From: JBBROS01 sp038229135
Lineage (GTDB): Bacteria > Pseudomonadota > Alphaproteobacteria > Acetobacterales > Acetobacteraceae
NCBI GenBank assembly: GCA_038229135.1
Contig: JBBROS010000010.1
Coordinates: 34,174 to 98,173 of the forward strand
Reading direction: 5' to 3'
DNA length: 64,000 bases
Shown in pieces: positions 25,986 through 34,596 of the stretch. The notes under the pieces are model-generated. The model saw only the letters and a list, made by a program, of their open reading frames with translations. It ran no database searches and was not told the DNA's origin. Numbering within the stretch: position 1 is the first letter of the stretch; each line of letters begins with the position of its first letter. The position numbers and the translations under genes are program-made.

Positions 25986-27614
25986 TCAGGGCATGATCGG
26001 CCGCACTTCCCCTCGCACGGGCGGCATCATGATCAGGTCCCAGATGCTTGGCATCTCGCCGCACGGGACGTGCACGAGCGCGGGCGCGCGGAGGGCGAAG
26101 GCTTCGCGGAGCCGCGCTTCGAGTTCGGGGGCGGTGGTGGCGCGGAACGAGGCGATGCCGAAGCTGTCGGCGTAGAGGGAAAAATCGGGGTTGGCGAGGT
26201 CGTTGGCGATCTCGCGGCCGCCCCAGGCTTGTTGCTGGATGCGGCGGACGTTGCCGAAATGGCCGTCGTCGAACACGACGACCACCACGGGCAGGTTGTG
26301 GCGCTTGGCGGTGGCGAGTTCGAAGGCCTGGTAGCCGAAGCCGCCGTCGCCGGCGATGCTGAGCACGGCGCGGCCGGGGCTCGCGGCGGCGGCGCCGAGG
26401 GCGGTGCCGTAGCCGTAGCCGAGGTTGTCCTGGTAGCCGGAGAAGAAGCGGCGGGGCGCATGGACGGGGAAGGCCATCCGTGCGGCAAAGCCCATCTGGG
26501 TTATCTCATCCACCAGCAGGCCGTCTTCGGGGAGGGCAGCGCGCATGGCCCGCAGGAAGCCCATTTGGGGCTCGAGCTTCGTGAGGCGGTCGTCGAACCA
26601 GGCGCGGTGGGCGGCGAGTTCGGCCGTGCGGTCCTCCCGGGCGGCCATGTGGGCGGGGAGGGCGTCGATGAGCGCGCGGAGGCCTTGGGCGGAGTCGGCC
26701 ACCATGGCGGCTGCGGGTGGGGCGTAGCGGCCGGGTTCTTCCCCGTCGATGTCGATGCGGAGGACCTGCAGGCCGTCTGCGCCCCACTGGCTGAGCGGGT
26801 TGTAGAGGCGGGTGCCGATGCCGAGCACGACGTCCGCCTCGGCCCAGAGGCGGCGGGCGACGGGGAGGGCTGCGGCGAGCGGGTGGTCCGTGGGCAGGAT
26901 CCCGCGGCCGCGGCGGTAGGAGCCGACGGGGGCGCCGAGGAGTTCGGCGAGCGCACGCAGTTCGGGGGCCGCGTCCATGGCGCCGCCGCCCACCATCAGC
27001 AGGGGGCGCTTCGCGGCGCCCAGTATGCGGGCGATGGCCTGCACGGCGTCGGTGTCGATCTCGGGCGTGGTGGGCGGGATGGGCGCCACGGGGCGGACGG
27101 GGGCGGACTGGCGCAGGGCGTCGATCGCGCATTCGAGCGCCACCGGGCGGCGGCGGCCGGACATGGCCTGGTGGATGGCGTGCGCCACCATCGGCCCGGC
27201 CTCGTGCGGCGCGGTGATGCGGGCGGCGTGCTTGGTGAGGCTCCGGAGGACGCCGAGCTGGTCCGGGATCTCGTGCAGGTGGCCGTAGCCGCGGCCGATG
27301 GCGTGTGCGGGGATCTGCCCGGCCAGCGCCAGCACCGGCGCCTCCATGCCCCAGGCGGTGAGCAGGGCCGCCGTGGTGTTGAGCACGCCGGGGCCGGGCA
27401 CGGCGCAGTAGGCCTGCGGGTGCCCCGTGGCCATCGCGGCGCCGAGTGCCATGTAGGCGCCTGTCTGCTCGTGGCGGGCGTGCAGCATGCGGATGCGGTT
27501 GCGGGCGCCGTGCAGCGCGTCGAACAGCGGGTCCAGATGCACGCCGGGCACGCCGTAGACGGTGTCGATCCCGTGCGCGTCGAGGCTGGCGACAATGGCT
27601 TCGGCGGTGGTCAT
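25986..27614 (-). CDS. Thiamine-diphosphate-dependent enzyme (acetolactate synthase-like large subunit)
   Basis: A 542-residue member of the IlvB/benzoylformate decarboxylase superfamily with all three ThDP domains. The N-terminal pyrimidine-binding domain has YGVPGVHLDPL and the catalytic Glu in ARHEQTGAYMA. The central domain has GGGAMDAAPEL. The C-terminal pyrophosphate domain carries the GDG...N motif as GDGGFGYQAFELATA, ending in VVFDDGHFGN. It is close to the standalone thiamine-pyrophosphate-binding proteins that lack a small subunit; no ilvN is nearby. Its real reaction could be 2-keto acid decarboxylation or carboligation. I chose the ATG at 27614, which places MTTAEAIV at the usual family start; a GTG at 27659 would add 15 residues. 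Confidence 0.88.
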   Translation of the reverse strand: MTTAEAIVASLDAHGIDTVYGVPGVHLDPLFDALHGARNRIRMLHARHEQTGAYMALGAAMATGHPQAYCAVPGPGVLNTTAALLTAWGMEAPVLALAGQIPAHAIGRGYGHLHEIPDQLGVLRSLTKHAARITAPHEAGPMVAHAIHQAMSGRRRPVALECAIDALRQSAPVRPVAPIPPTTPEIDTDAVQAIARILGAAKRPLLMVGGGAMDAAPELRALAELLGAPVGSYRRGRGILPTDHPLAAALPVARRLWAEADVVLGIGTRLYNPLSQWGADGLQVLRIDIDGEEPGRYAPPAAAMVADSAQGLRALIDALPAHMAAREDRTAELAAHRAWFDDRLTKLEPQMGFLRAMRAALPEDGLLVDEITQMGFAARMAFPVHAPRRFFSGYQDNLGYGYGTALGAAAASPGRAVLSIAGDGGFGYQAFELATAKRHNLPVVVVVFDDGHFGNVRRIQQQAWGGREIANDLANPDFSLYADSFGIASFRATTAPELEARLREAFALRAPALVHVPCGEMPSIWDLIMMPPVRGEVRPIMP

Positions 27615-27712
27615 GCGGGGCAAGTCGGACACTGGATCGGCCCCTCTCGTCGTTGACACCTCGGAGGCCGGGCCATACCACTTGGCGCATAAATAACAAA
27701 TGGGGACCGTTC

Positions 27713-28861
27713 ATGCGCCGGCATCTCGCAACGTTGCTTCTGGCCGCGACCGTGTTGGGTTCGGGCGTCGCCTTCGCGCAGGTGAAGGTGGGTGTCACGA
27801 TCAGCACCACGGGTCCTGCGGCGAGCCTCGGGGAGCCGCAGCGGAAGTCCATTTCGCTGCTGCCGACGAGCATCGGGGGGCAGACGGTCGAGTGGATCGT
27901 GCTCGACGACGGAGCCGACAGCACGCGAGCGGTGGCAAATGCGCGGAAGCTGATCGACGAGAGCGGCGTGGACGCGCTGATGGGCAGTTCGACCACCCCG
28001 GCCTCGATGGCGATGATCGACGTGGCGGGCGAGAAGAAGGTGCCGATGATCTCGCTGGCGGCCAGTGCGCGGCTGATCGAGCCGGTGGAGGGCAACCGGC
28101 GCTGGGTGTTCAAGACGCCGCAGAACGACAGCCTGATGGCCGACGCCATCGCGGGCCACATGAAGGCGGCGGGCGTGAAGACGGTGGGGTTCATCGGGTT
28201 CAACGATGCATACGGCGATGGCTGGCTGGCCGAGACGCAGCGGGCGCTGAAGGCGCAGGGGATCGAGTTGGTCGCGACGGAGAAATTCGCGCGGGCGGAC
28301 ACGAGCGTCACGGGCCAGGTGCTGAAGCTGGTGGCGGCCAAGCCCGATGCGGTTCTGATCGCGGGCGCCGGGACGCCGGCCGCGCTGCCGCAGAAGACGC
28401 TGGTGGAGCGCGGCTATGCCGGGAAGTACTACCAGACGCACGGGGTGGCGAACGCCGACTTCCTGCGCGTCGGCGGCAAGGACGTGGAGGGCACTGTGCT
28501 GCCCGCGGGCCCGATCCTGGTGACGGCGCAGCTGCCGGACAGCAACCCGGTGAAGGCCGTGTCGGGCGAGTATGTCCGCAAGTACGAGGCCGCGAACGGC
28601 GTGGGCTCCGTGGCCACGTTCGGGGCGCATGCGTATGACGCGGCGCTGCTGCTGGAGAAGGCGATCCCGGTGGCGCTGACCAAGGCCAAGCCGGGCACGG
28701 CGGAGTTCCGATCGGCGTTGCGGGATGCGCTCGAGGCGGAGAAGGGTGCGGTGCTGACGCATGGGATCGCGACCATGTCCGCCACCGACCATAACGGGTT
28801 CGACACGCGGGCGCGGGTGATGGTGACCATCAAGGACGGGACCTGGAAGCTGCTGCCCTAG
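27713..28861 (+). CDS. livK: Branched-chain amino-acid-type ABC transporter substrate-binding protein
   Basis: Periplasmic receptor of a HAAT-family importer. The 382-residue protein begins with a signal peptide (MRRHLATLLLAATVLGSGVAFA). The LivK fold is visible as VGVTISTTGPAASLGEPQ, the DD...ST-AV-NARKLI block, MGSSTTPASMA, and FIGFNDAYGDGWL. Genes for LivH, a fused LivM-LivG and LivF follow on the same strand, completing the importer. The ligand could be a branched-chain amino acid, but this family also takes up aromatic acids, amides and urea. The 98 bases shared with the divergent ThDP enzyme gene must hold both promoters. Confidence 0.92.
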   Translation: MRRHLATLLLAATVLGSGVAFAQVKVGVTISTTGPAASLGEPQRKSISLLPTSIGGQTVEWIVLDDGADSTRAVANARKLIDESGVDALMGSSTTPASMAMIDVAGEKKVPMISLAASARLIEPVEGNRRWVFKTPQNDSLMADAIAGHMKAAGVKTVGFIGFNDAYGDGWLAETQRALKAQGIELVATEKFARADTSVTGQVLKLVAAKPDAVLIAGAGTPAALPQKTLVERGYAGKYYQTHGVANADFLRVGGKDVEGTVLPAGPILVTAQLPDSNPVKAVSGEYVRKYEAANGVGSVATFGAHAYDAALLLEKAIPVALTKAKPGTAEFRSALRDALEAEKGAVLTHGIATMSATDHNGFDTRARVMVTIKDGTWKLLP

Positions 28862-28881
28862 TCGCCGAGGGCTGAAGGGCG

Positions 28882-29913
28882 ATGGACGCCGACATCGCCC
28901 TGATCCTGCTGCAGGATGGCGTCGTGAACGGCGCCATCTATGCGCTGCTGGCGCTGAGCCTGGTGCTGGTGTTCGCCGTGACCCGGGTGATTCTGATCCC
29001 ACAGGGCGAGCTGGTGGCGTTCGGCGCACTGACCTATGCGGCGCTGACGGAGGGGCGGGTGCCGGGCAGCGTGTGGCTGCTGCTGGCGTTGGGAGTGCTG
29101 GCGTTCGGGGCGGGTCTGGTGGCGGGGCGGCGGACGCTGCGGGTTCGGAGCGTGACGACGCTTGTAGCGGAGACGCTGCTGGTGCCGGCGCTGGTCGGGG
29201 GGGCGGTGCTGTGGCTAGGGCCGCTGAAGCTCGGGGTGGCCGGGGCGGCGCTGCTGACGTTGGCGGTGGTCACGCCCATGGCGCCGTACCTGTATCGGAT
29301 CGCGTTCCAGCCGCTGGCGGAGGCGTCCGTGCTGGTGCTGCTCATCGCCTCCGTCGGCGTGCACCTGGCCATGGTGGGGCTGGGGCTCGTGTTCTTCGGG
29401 CCGGAGGGCTATCGGGCACCGGGGTTCAGCGGGGCGCGGTTCAGCGTGGGGCCGCTCATGATCCCGGGGCAGGCACTGTGGATCCTCGGCACCACGGTCG
29501 CGCTGATGGCGGCGCTGGCGCTGTTCTTCGACCGCACGCTGGCCGGCAAGGCGCTGCAGGCGACGGCGGTGAACCGGCTGGGCGCGCGGCTGGTGGGGAT
29601 CGGGACGGCGCTGTCCGGGCGGATCGCGTTCCTCATGGCCGGCGCCATCGGGACGCTGTCGGGCGTGCTGATCGCGCCGCTGACGACGGTCTATTACGAT
29701 AGCGGGTTCCTCGTGGGGCTGAAGGGGTTCGTGGCGGCCATCATCGGGGGGCTGGTGAGCTACCCGCTGGCGGCGGCGGCGGCGGTGCTGGTGGGATGCG
29801 TGGAAAGCGTGTCGAGCTTCTATGCGAGCGCCTTCAAGGAGGTGATCGTGTTCACGGTCATCATCCCCGTGCTGCTCTGGCGCAGCTTGCGCGGCCCGGC
29901 GGAGGAGGAATGA
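28882..29913 (+). CDS. livH: Branched-chain amino-acid-type ABC permease LivH
   Basis: Inner-membrane subunit of the importer. The 343-residue protein has about eight to nine hydrophobic segments and the family start LQDGVVNGAIYALLALSLVLVF, followed by IPQGELVAFGAL. The cytoplasmic coupling region with GKALQATAVNRLGARLVGI is present, as is AFLMAGAIGTLSGVL. It is somewhat longer than the usual ~290 residues because of an extra loop and helix pair around residues 65-105. It follows livK by 20 bases. Its stop overlaps the ATG of a 40-codon frame that leads into livM. Confidence 0.92.
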   Translation: MDADIALILLQDGVVNGAIYALLALSLVLVFAVTRVILIPQGELVAFGALTYAALTEGRVPGSVWLLLALGVLAFGAGLVAGRRTLRVRSVTTLVAETLLVPALVGGAVLWLGPLKLGVAGAALLTLAVVTPMAPYLYRIAFQPLAEASVLVLLIASVGVHLAMVGLGLVFFGPEGYRAPGFSGARFSVGPLMIPGQALWILGTTVALMAALALFFDRTLAGKALQATAVNRLGARLVGIGTALSGRIAFLMAGAIGTLSGVLIAPLTTVYYDSGFLVGLKGFVAAIIGGLVSYPLAAAAAVLVGCVESVSSFYASAFKEVIVFTVIIPVLLWRSLRGPAEEE

Positions 29914-30032
29914 GCGGCAACGAGGTTGGCCACGGAGAGATTGCCCGGTGGCTAGTGATCGGATCGGTCGACGCCAGACGCACGCGGCTCGTCTCCGCTG
30001 CCTTGGCACTCCACCTGGGCTCGGACGCATGA
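29910..30032 (+). CDS. Possible 40-residue ORF bridging livH and livM
   Basis: This short frame begins at an ATG overlapping the livH stop (ATGA at 29910-29913) and ends at a TGA overlapping the ATG of livM (ATGA at 30029-30032). It could carry ribosomes across the 115-base gap. The peptide (MSGNEVGHGEIARWL...) matches nothing I know and uses codons such as CTA, AGA and GGA that are rare in the neighbours. It may be a coupling leader or chance. Confidence 0.3.
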   Translation: MSGNEVGHGEIARWLVIGSVDARRTRLVSAALALHLGSDA

Positions 30033-31786
30033 GCTCGCGAACCCTGTTGCTGGCAGGTTTTGCGCTTTGGCTGTGCGTGCCGCTGCTGCCCGTGCCGGTG
30101 TTCTGGATCACGCTCGCCAACTATGCGGGGATCGCGGCGGTGGTGGCCACGGGGCTCGTGGTGCTGACCGGGTTCGGGGGCATGACCTCCTTCGGGCAGG
30201 CGACCTTCATGGGGTTCGGGGCCTACGCCACGGCGCTGCTCACCACCCAGGCGGGCTGGTCACCCTGGCTCACGCTGCCCGTGGCGCTGGTGGTGGCGGG
30301 GGTGGCGGCGGTGCTGATCGGGGCGATCACGCTGAGGCTTTCGGGGCATTATCTGGCGCTGGGCACGATCGCCTGGTCGGTCAGCCTGTACTACGTGTTC
30401 GCCAACCTCGATTTCTTCGGACGGAACGATGGCATCTCGGGCATCCCGCCGCTTCGGTTCGGGGATGTGGCGCTGACCTCGAGCCGGGGCTACTTCGTGG
30501 TGGTGTGGGTGGCGGTCGGCGTGGCGCTGCTCGCCACGCGGAACCTGCTGGACAGCAGGGCGGGGCGGGCGATCCGGGCGCTGCGGGGCGGTGCGCAGGC
30601 GGCAGCGAGCTTCGGGGTGGACCTGGCAGCCACGCGGATGCTCGCCTTCACCTATGCGGCGGTGCTGGCCGGGCTGGCCGGGTGGCTCTACGCGCACATG
30701 CAGCGGAGCGTGAACCCGACGCCGTTCGGCTTGAATGCCAGCATCGAATACCTGCTCATGGCCGTGGTGGGTGGCGCCGGGGCGCTGCCGGGGGCGCTGC
30801 TGGGGGCGGGCGTGGTGACGGTGCTGAACGACCAGCTGCAGAGCTGGCTGCCGAAGCTTCTTGGGCACACCGGCAATTACGAGGTGATCGTGTTTGGCGG
30901 GCTGCTCGTGCTGCTGCTGCAGACCGCGCCGGAGGGGCTATGGCCCCTGCTGCGGCGCCGGGCGCGCCTGGTGGCCCGGCCCGAGGTGGTGGCGCCCGAC
31001 CTGGTGCGGCGCGCCCAGCCCGGCGCCGGCTCGCTGGTGCTGGAGGCCGAGGCACTGCGCAAGGTGTTCGGCGGCCTGGTGGCGGTGAACGACGTGTCGT
31101 TCGCGCTGGCGGCCGGCGAGATCGTGGGGCTGATCGGGCCCAACGGCGCGGGCAAGAGCACGACGTTCAACCTCATGACAGGCGTGGCGCGTCCGAGCGG
31201 GGGGCGGGTGCGGGTGCTGGGGACGGACCTCGCGGGGGCCACGCCGCAATCGGTGGCAGCGCTCGGCGTGGCGCGGAGCTTCCAGCACGTGAAGCTGGTG
31301 CCGGGGATGAGCGTGCTGGAGAACGTGGCGCTCGGGGCGCATCTGCGGGGCCGGGCCGGGGCGCTTGCGGCGCTGCTGCGGCTCGATCGGGCGGACGAGG
31401 CGGCGTTGTTCCAGGAGGCGCGGCGGCAGTTGGCGCGGGTGGGGCTGGCCGCCGAGGCGGCACGGCCGGCGGACAGCCTGGCGCTCGGGCAGCAGCGGGT
31501 TGTGGAGATCGCGCGCGCCCTCTGCCTCGACCCGGCGCTGCTGCTGCTGGACGAGCCGGCGGCGGGCCTGCGCCATGCTGAGAAGCAGGAGCTGGCAGCG
31601 CTGCTGCGGCGGCTGCGGGGGGATGGCGTGACCCTGCTGCTGGTGGAGCACGACATGGACTTCGTCATGGGGCTGGCCGACCGGCTGGTGGTGATGGAGT
31701 TCGGCACGAAGCTCGCGGAGGGGGCGGCGGGCGTGGTGCGGGCCGATCCGCGGGTGATCGAGGCTTACCTGGGCGCCCCGGCGTGA
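30029..31786 (+). CDS. livM: Fused branched-chain-type ABC permease LivM and ATPase LivG
   Basis: One 585-residue protein combines two normally separate subunits. Residues ~1-305 are a LivM permease with about eight to nine helices, including GFGGMTSFGQATFMGFGAYA, FGRNDGISGIP, GRAIRALRG and the GGAGALPGALLGA motif. After a ~30-residue linker, residues ~335-585 are a LivG ATPase. It shows the Walker A GPNGAGKST, a LALGQQRVVEIARAL signature, Walker B LLLLDEP and switch His LVEHDMDF. The fusion is in frame and complete at both ends. Such LivM-LivG fusions occur in several proteobacterial HAAT systems. The separate LivF ATPase follows after ten bases, so the transporter would still have two ATPase sites. 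Confidence 0.92.
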   Translation: MSSRTLLLAGFALWLCVPLLPVPVFWITLANYAGIAAVVATGLVVLTGFGGMTSFGQATFMGFGAYATALLTTQAGWSPWLTLPVALVVAGVAAVLIGAITLRLSGHYLALGTIAWSVSLYYVFANLDFFGRNDGISGIPPLRFGDVALTSSRGYFVVVWVAVGVALLATRNLLDSRAGRAIRALRGGAQAAASFGVDLAATRMLAFTYAAVLAGLAGWLYAHMQRSVNPTPFGLNASIEYLLMAVVGGAGALPGALLGAGVVTVLNDQLQSWLPKLLGHTGNYEVIVFGGLLVLLLQTAPEGLWPLLRRRARLVARPEVVAPDLVRRAQPGAGSLVLEAEALRKVFGGLVAVNDVSFALAAGEIVGLIGPNGAGKSTTFNLMTGVARPSGGRVRVLGTDLAGATPQSVAALGVARSFQHVKLVPGMSVLENVALGAHLRGRAGALAALLRLDRADEAALFQEARRQLARVGLAAEAARPADSLALGQQRVVEIARALCLDPALLLLDEPAAGLRHAEKQELAALLRRLRGDGVTLLLVEHDMDFVMGLADRLVVMEFGTKLAEGAAGVVRADPRVIEAYLGAPA

Positions 31787-31796
31787 GGAGGGCTGC

Positions 31797-32504
31797 GTGA
31801 GCCTGCTCGAGATCGACCGGATGAGCGTGGCCTATGGCGGCATCGGGGCGGTGCACGATGTGAGCCTGCACGTGGGCGCGGGTGAGATCGTCACGGTGAT
31901 CGGGCCCAACGGGGCAGGCAAGACGACGCTGCTGAATGCCGTGATGGGCGTGCATGGCGGGCGGGGTGGGGTGCGGTTCCAGGGGAGGGAGCTCGGGCCT
32001 TGGGGGATCGAGGAGCGGGTGCGGGCCGGCCTGTGCCTGGTGCCGGAGAAGCGCGAGCTGTTCGGGAGCATGACGGTGGAGGACAACCTGCGGCTGGGGG
32101 CGTTCCGCTTCCGGGGCCGTGGTGCCGGGCCGGCGCTGGAGGAGGTCTACGGGCTGTTCCCGCGCCTGCGGGAGCGGCGGGGGCAGCATGCCGGCACGCT
32201 CTCGGGTGGCGAGCGGCAGATGCTGGCCATGGGCCGGGCGCTGATGGCACGGCCGGACCTGCTGATGCTGGACGAGCCGAGCCTGGGGCTCGCGCCGCTG
32301 ATCGTGCGGGAGATCTTCCGGATCGTGGCCGGGCTGCGGGAGCGGGGGTGCTCAATCCTGCTCGTGGAGCAGAATGCGCGGGCGGCGCTGGCGGTGTCGG
32401 ACCGGGCGTACGTGCTTGAAGCGGGGCGGGTCACGCTCGAGGGGCCGAGTGCGGCGCTCGCGGGGGATGCGCGCGTGGTGGCCACGTATCTCGGGGGTGG
32501 GTAG
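31797..32504 (+). CDS. livF: Branched-chain amino-acid-type ABC ATPase LivF
   Basis: Second ATPase of the importer. The 235-residue protein has Walker A GPNGAGKTTL, the LivF-specific VPEKRELFGSMTVEDNL block, signature LSGGERQMLAMGRAL, Walker B LLMLDEPSLGLAP and switch His replaced by Gln in LLVEQNARAAL, as is normal for LivF. Length is standard. The start is GTG at 31797 with a good GAGGAGG ribosome-binding site about four bases upstream, just after the fused LivM-LivG stop. It closes the livKH(MG)F operon. Confidence 0.94.
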   Translation: MSLLEIDRMSVAYGGIGAVHDVSLHVGAGEIVTVIGPNGAGKTTLLNAVMGVHGGRGGVRFQGRELGPWGIEERVRAGLCLVPEKRELFGSMTVEDNLRLGAFRFRGRGAGPALEEVYGLFPRLRERRGQHAGTLSGGERQMLAMGRALMARPDLLMLDEPSLGLAPLIVREIFRIVAGLRERGCSILLVEQNARAALAVSDRAYVLEAGRVTLEGPSAALAGDARVVATYLGGG

Positions 32505-32536
32505 GCCCTTGATGGCTGCGAGCCCTCACCCCGAAC

Positions 32537-32573
32537 CCTCTCCCACGGGGAGGCCCAAAGGGAGTGGGAGAGG
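32537..32573. repeat. C/G palindrome covering the ribosome-binding site of the channel gene
   Basis: Perfect 10-bp stem (32537-32546 with 32564-32573). The downstream arm contains GGGAGAGG, the only good Shine-Dalgarno candidate for the ATG at 32577, so pairing would hide it in mRNA. Same family as the other short palindromes. Confidence 0.55.
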
Positions 32574-32576
32574 CTC

Positions 32577-33611
32577 ATGCGTGCGCTCGAGACGATAGCC
32601 GGGGTCGTGCTCGTGGCACTCGTGCTGGGCGACGTGTTCCGGTCCGTGGTGCTGCCGCGGGCGACGAAGCGGACGCTGCGGCTTGGCCCGGGGCTGGGGC
32701 GGGGGATGCTGGCCGTGCTGATCTGGGTGGCCGGGCGGCGGCCGGCGCGGCGGCATGCGATATTGGGGTCGCTGGGGCCGCTGCTGATCGTGATCGAGGC
32801 CATCATCTGGGTACTGCTGCTCGTGCTCGGTTATGCGCTGCTGCTGCATGCGAGCGAGGGGCTGAGGCCGCAGGCCGGGTTCGACACGGCGCTGTATGCG
32901 GCGGCCAGCGCGTTCTTCACAACCGGGCTCTCGGGCATGGAGGCGCAGACCGGCCTGGCGCGCACCATGGTGAGCGTGGCGGCGTTCTCGGGGCTCGCGG
33001 TGGTCACGCTCGTGGTGACGTTCCTGCTCTCGGTGCAGGGGGCGCTGCAGCGGGGGGAGGCGCTGGTGCTGCTGCTGCGGGTGCGAACGGGGCCGGGGCC
33101 GACGGGGGTGGGGCTGCTGGAGCGCATGACGGAGCATGGGCAGCGGCGGCAGGCCTCGATGGATGCGTTGCTGGCCGCGTGGGAGGCTTGGGCGGCGGAC
33201 GTGCTGCTGACGCACCGGGCTTTCCCGATCCTTGGGTATTTTCGGTCCACGGACGAGGATTGCGGATGGATGGCGGCGTTGGGGGCCGTGCTGGACGCGT
33301 CCGCGCTGCTGTGCGTGCTGCCCGGTGAGGACCCGTGTGGCCAGGCAGCGCGGACGCATCGGATGGGGGCGCGGCTGATTGCGGACATGGCCCGGCAGTT
33401 CGGCCTCGAGGCGCCGTACGCGCCGCTGGTGGATCGGGCGACGTTCGAGGCGGCGCTCGGGCGGCTCGCTGCGGCAGAGTATGCCTGCGCCGACCCCGGG
33501 GCGGCGTGGGACCTGTTCGCCGCGTTGCGTGCCCGGCACGCGCCGCCGCTTGCGGCAATGGCGGAGCGGTTCGGGGAAGTCGACGCGCGGCTGCTTGCAG
33601 ACCGCGCATAG
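32577..33611 (+). CDS. Two-helix ion-channel-like membrane protein
   Basis: The 344-residue protein has an N-terminal membrane part with helices at about 5-25, 62-85 and 120-150 and a pore-like loop before the last (AAASAFFTTGLSGM), which resembles the Ion_trans_2 potassium-channel layout. However, the loop lacks a clean TVGYG-type selectivity filter. The C-terminal ~190 residues are soluble and alpha-helical, without a recognisable RCK/TrkA-N nucleotide motif, and include several Cys and Trp. It could be a divergent ion channel or a membrane sensor. It starts 72 bases after livF behind a palindrome that overlaps its ribosome-binding site, so its expression may be set separately from the transporter. 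Confidence 0.65.
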   Translation: MRALETIAGVVLVALVLGDVFRSVVLPRATKRTLRLGPGLGRGMLAVLIWVAGRRPARRHAILGSLGPLLIVIEAIIWVLLLVLGYALLLHASEGLRPQAGFDTALYAAASAFFTTGLSGMEAQTGLARTMVSVAAFSGLAVVTLVVTFLLSVQGALQRGEALVLLLRVRTGPGPTGVGLLERMTEHGQRRQASMDALLAAWEAWAADVLLTHRAFPILGYFRSTDEDCGWMAALGAVLDASALLCVLPGEDPCGQAARTHRMGARLIADMARQFGLEAPYAPLVDRATFEAALGRLAAAEYACADPGAAWDLFAALRARHAPPLAAMAERFGEVDARLLADRA

Positions 33612-33615
33612 CGCC

Positions 33616-34341
33616 TCAGCGCGGCCCTGGCCGGAGCAGCGTCCGGGCCTGGTTGCGCCATTCGGCGTCCCCTGGGGCATCCGGGCTGGGTGGCGTGGCG
33701 AGGGCGCGCTCGAGGAGGGTGGTGCTGGCCTGGGTGAGGCGGCCCTGCTGGTTGCGGATGACCAGCTCGGCGGTGCGGACCGCGAGCGCCGGGTCGAATT
33801 TGGCGGCCAGCGCGGTGCCCCAGGCCTGGACGGCTTCCGCGGCGCGGCCGCGGGCTTCTTCGACGGTGCCGAGCAGGATCCAGCCTTGGCGGGCCTGGTC
33901 GGTGGCCGGGTCGAGCGTTTGCAGGCGTTCGCGGAGCTGGCCGACGAGGGTGGCCTCCTCCATGAGGCGCATCTGTTCCGCGTCGCCGGCGCCGGCGGCG
34001 ATGGAGGGCATCGCGGGGGCGCCGCCGACCATGTAGAGGCCGAGGGCTGCCGCCGGAACGAGGGCTGCGGCGGCGAGCAAGGGCCAGCGAGCGCCGGGGG
34101 CGGCCACGGTCTCCGGCGCGTCGGCGGCGGACAGGAGGCGGCGCTGGACCTCGAGGCGGGCGGTGGCGTGCTCGGGGGCGGCGATGCGGCCCTCGGCGAG
34201 GTCGCGGTCGAGCTCGACGAGCTGGGTGCGGTGCAGGTCGACGGCCAGGGCCTGGGCGCCACGGGACTGCGTGCCGCCGAGGGCGACCGCAAGGGGTGCC
34301 AGGGCAGCGATGGCGAGGAGGGTTATGGCGATCCAGATCAT
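33616..34341 (-). CDS. ccmI: Cytochrome c maturation protein CcmI
   Basis: Apocytochrome chaperone of the System I haem-ligation complex. The 241-residue protein has the classic short N-terminal segment: a first helix (MIWIAITLLAIAALAPLAVAL), a coiled cytoplasmic loop with the LVELDRDLAEGRI motif, then a second helix at about 85-105. After that comes a periplasmic TPR-like part with WILLGTVEEARG and a repeat of the same pattern. It is shorter than the ~400-residue forms, as in many Alphaproteobacteria. ATG 34341 puts the first helix at the N terminus; an upstream ATG at 34404 would add a non-helical lead. It is the last gene of the ccm operon, 255 bases behind ccmH across a repeat. Confidence 0.85.
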   Translation of the reverse strand: MIWIAITLLAIAALAPLAVALGGTQSRGAQALAVDLHRTQLVELDRDLAEGRIAAPEHATARLEVQRRLLSAADAPETVAAPGARWPLLAAAALVPAAALGLYMVGGAPAMPSIAAGAGDAEQMRLMEEATLVGQLRERLQTLDPATDQARQGWILLGTVEEARGRAAEAVQAWGTALAAKFDPALAVRTAELVIRNQQGRLTQASTTLLERALATPPSPDAPGDAEWRNQARTLLRPGPR

Positions 34342-34480
34342 GGGGGCTAGTGGAGGGTTTCGGGCGTCCGGGTCAAATGGACGGCGGAGGTGTGCCCTGC
34401 GCACCGCCAGGGGGAGCCGCCCCGGACCCGCCTCGGGTGCGGGCCGGTTTGGCTAAGCTCGCCCTGGAACCGCTCGGGCT

Positions 34481-34570
34481 CGTCATCGCGAGCCGAAGGC
34501 GGTGCGGTCCAGGAGCCGCACGGAGTAGGCGCGGCGCCTCCTGGATCACCGCGCTTCGCTCGGGATGAGG
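34481..34570. repeat. Dispersed ~88-bp imperfect palindrome, copy 3
   Basis: Variant copy with arms CGTCATCGCGAGCC and TTCGCTCGGGATGAG, and the GGTCCAGG / CCTGGATCACC inner pair. It lies in the gap between ccmH and ccmI, inside the operon. Confidence 0.75.
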
Positions 34571-34596
34571 GTGTTGGCCGCGTCTTCCTCGTCACG

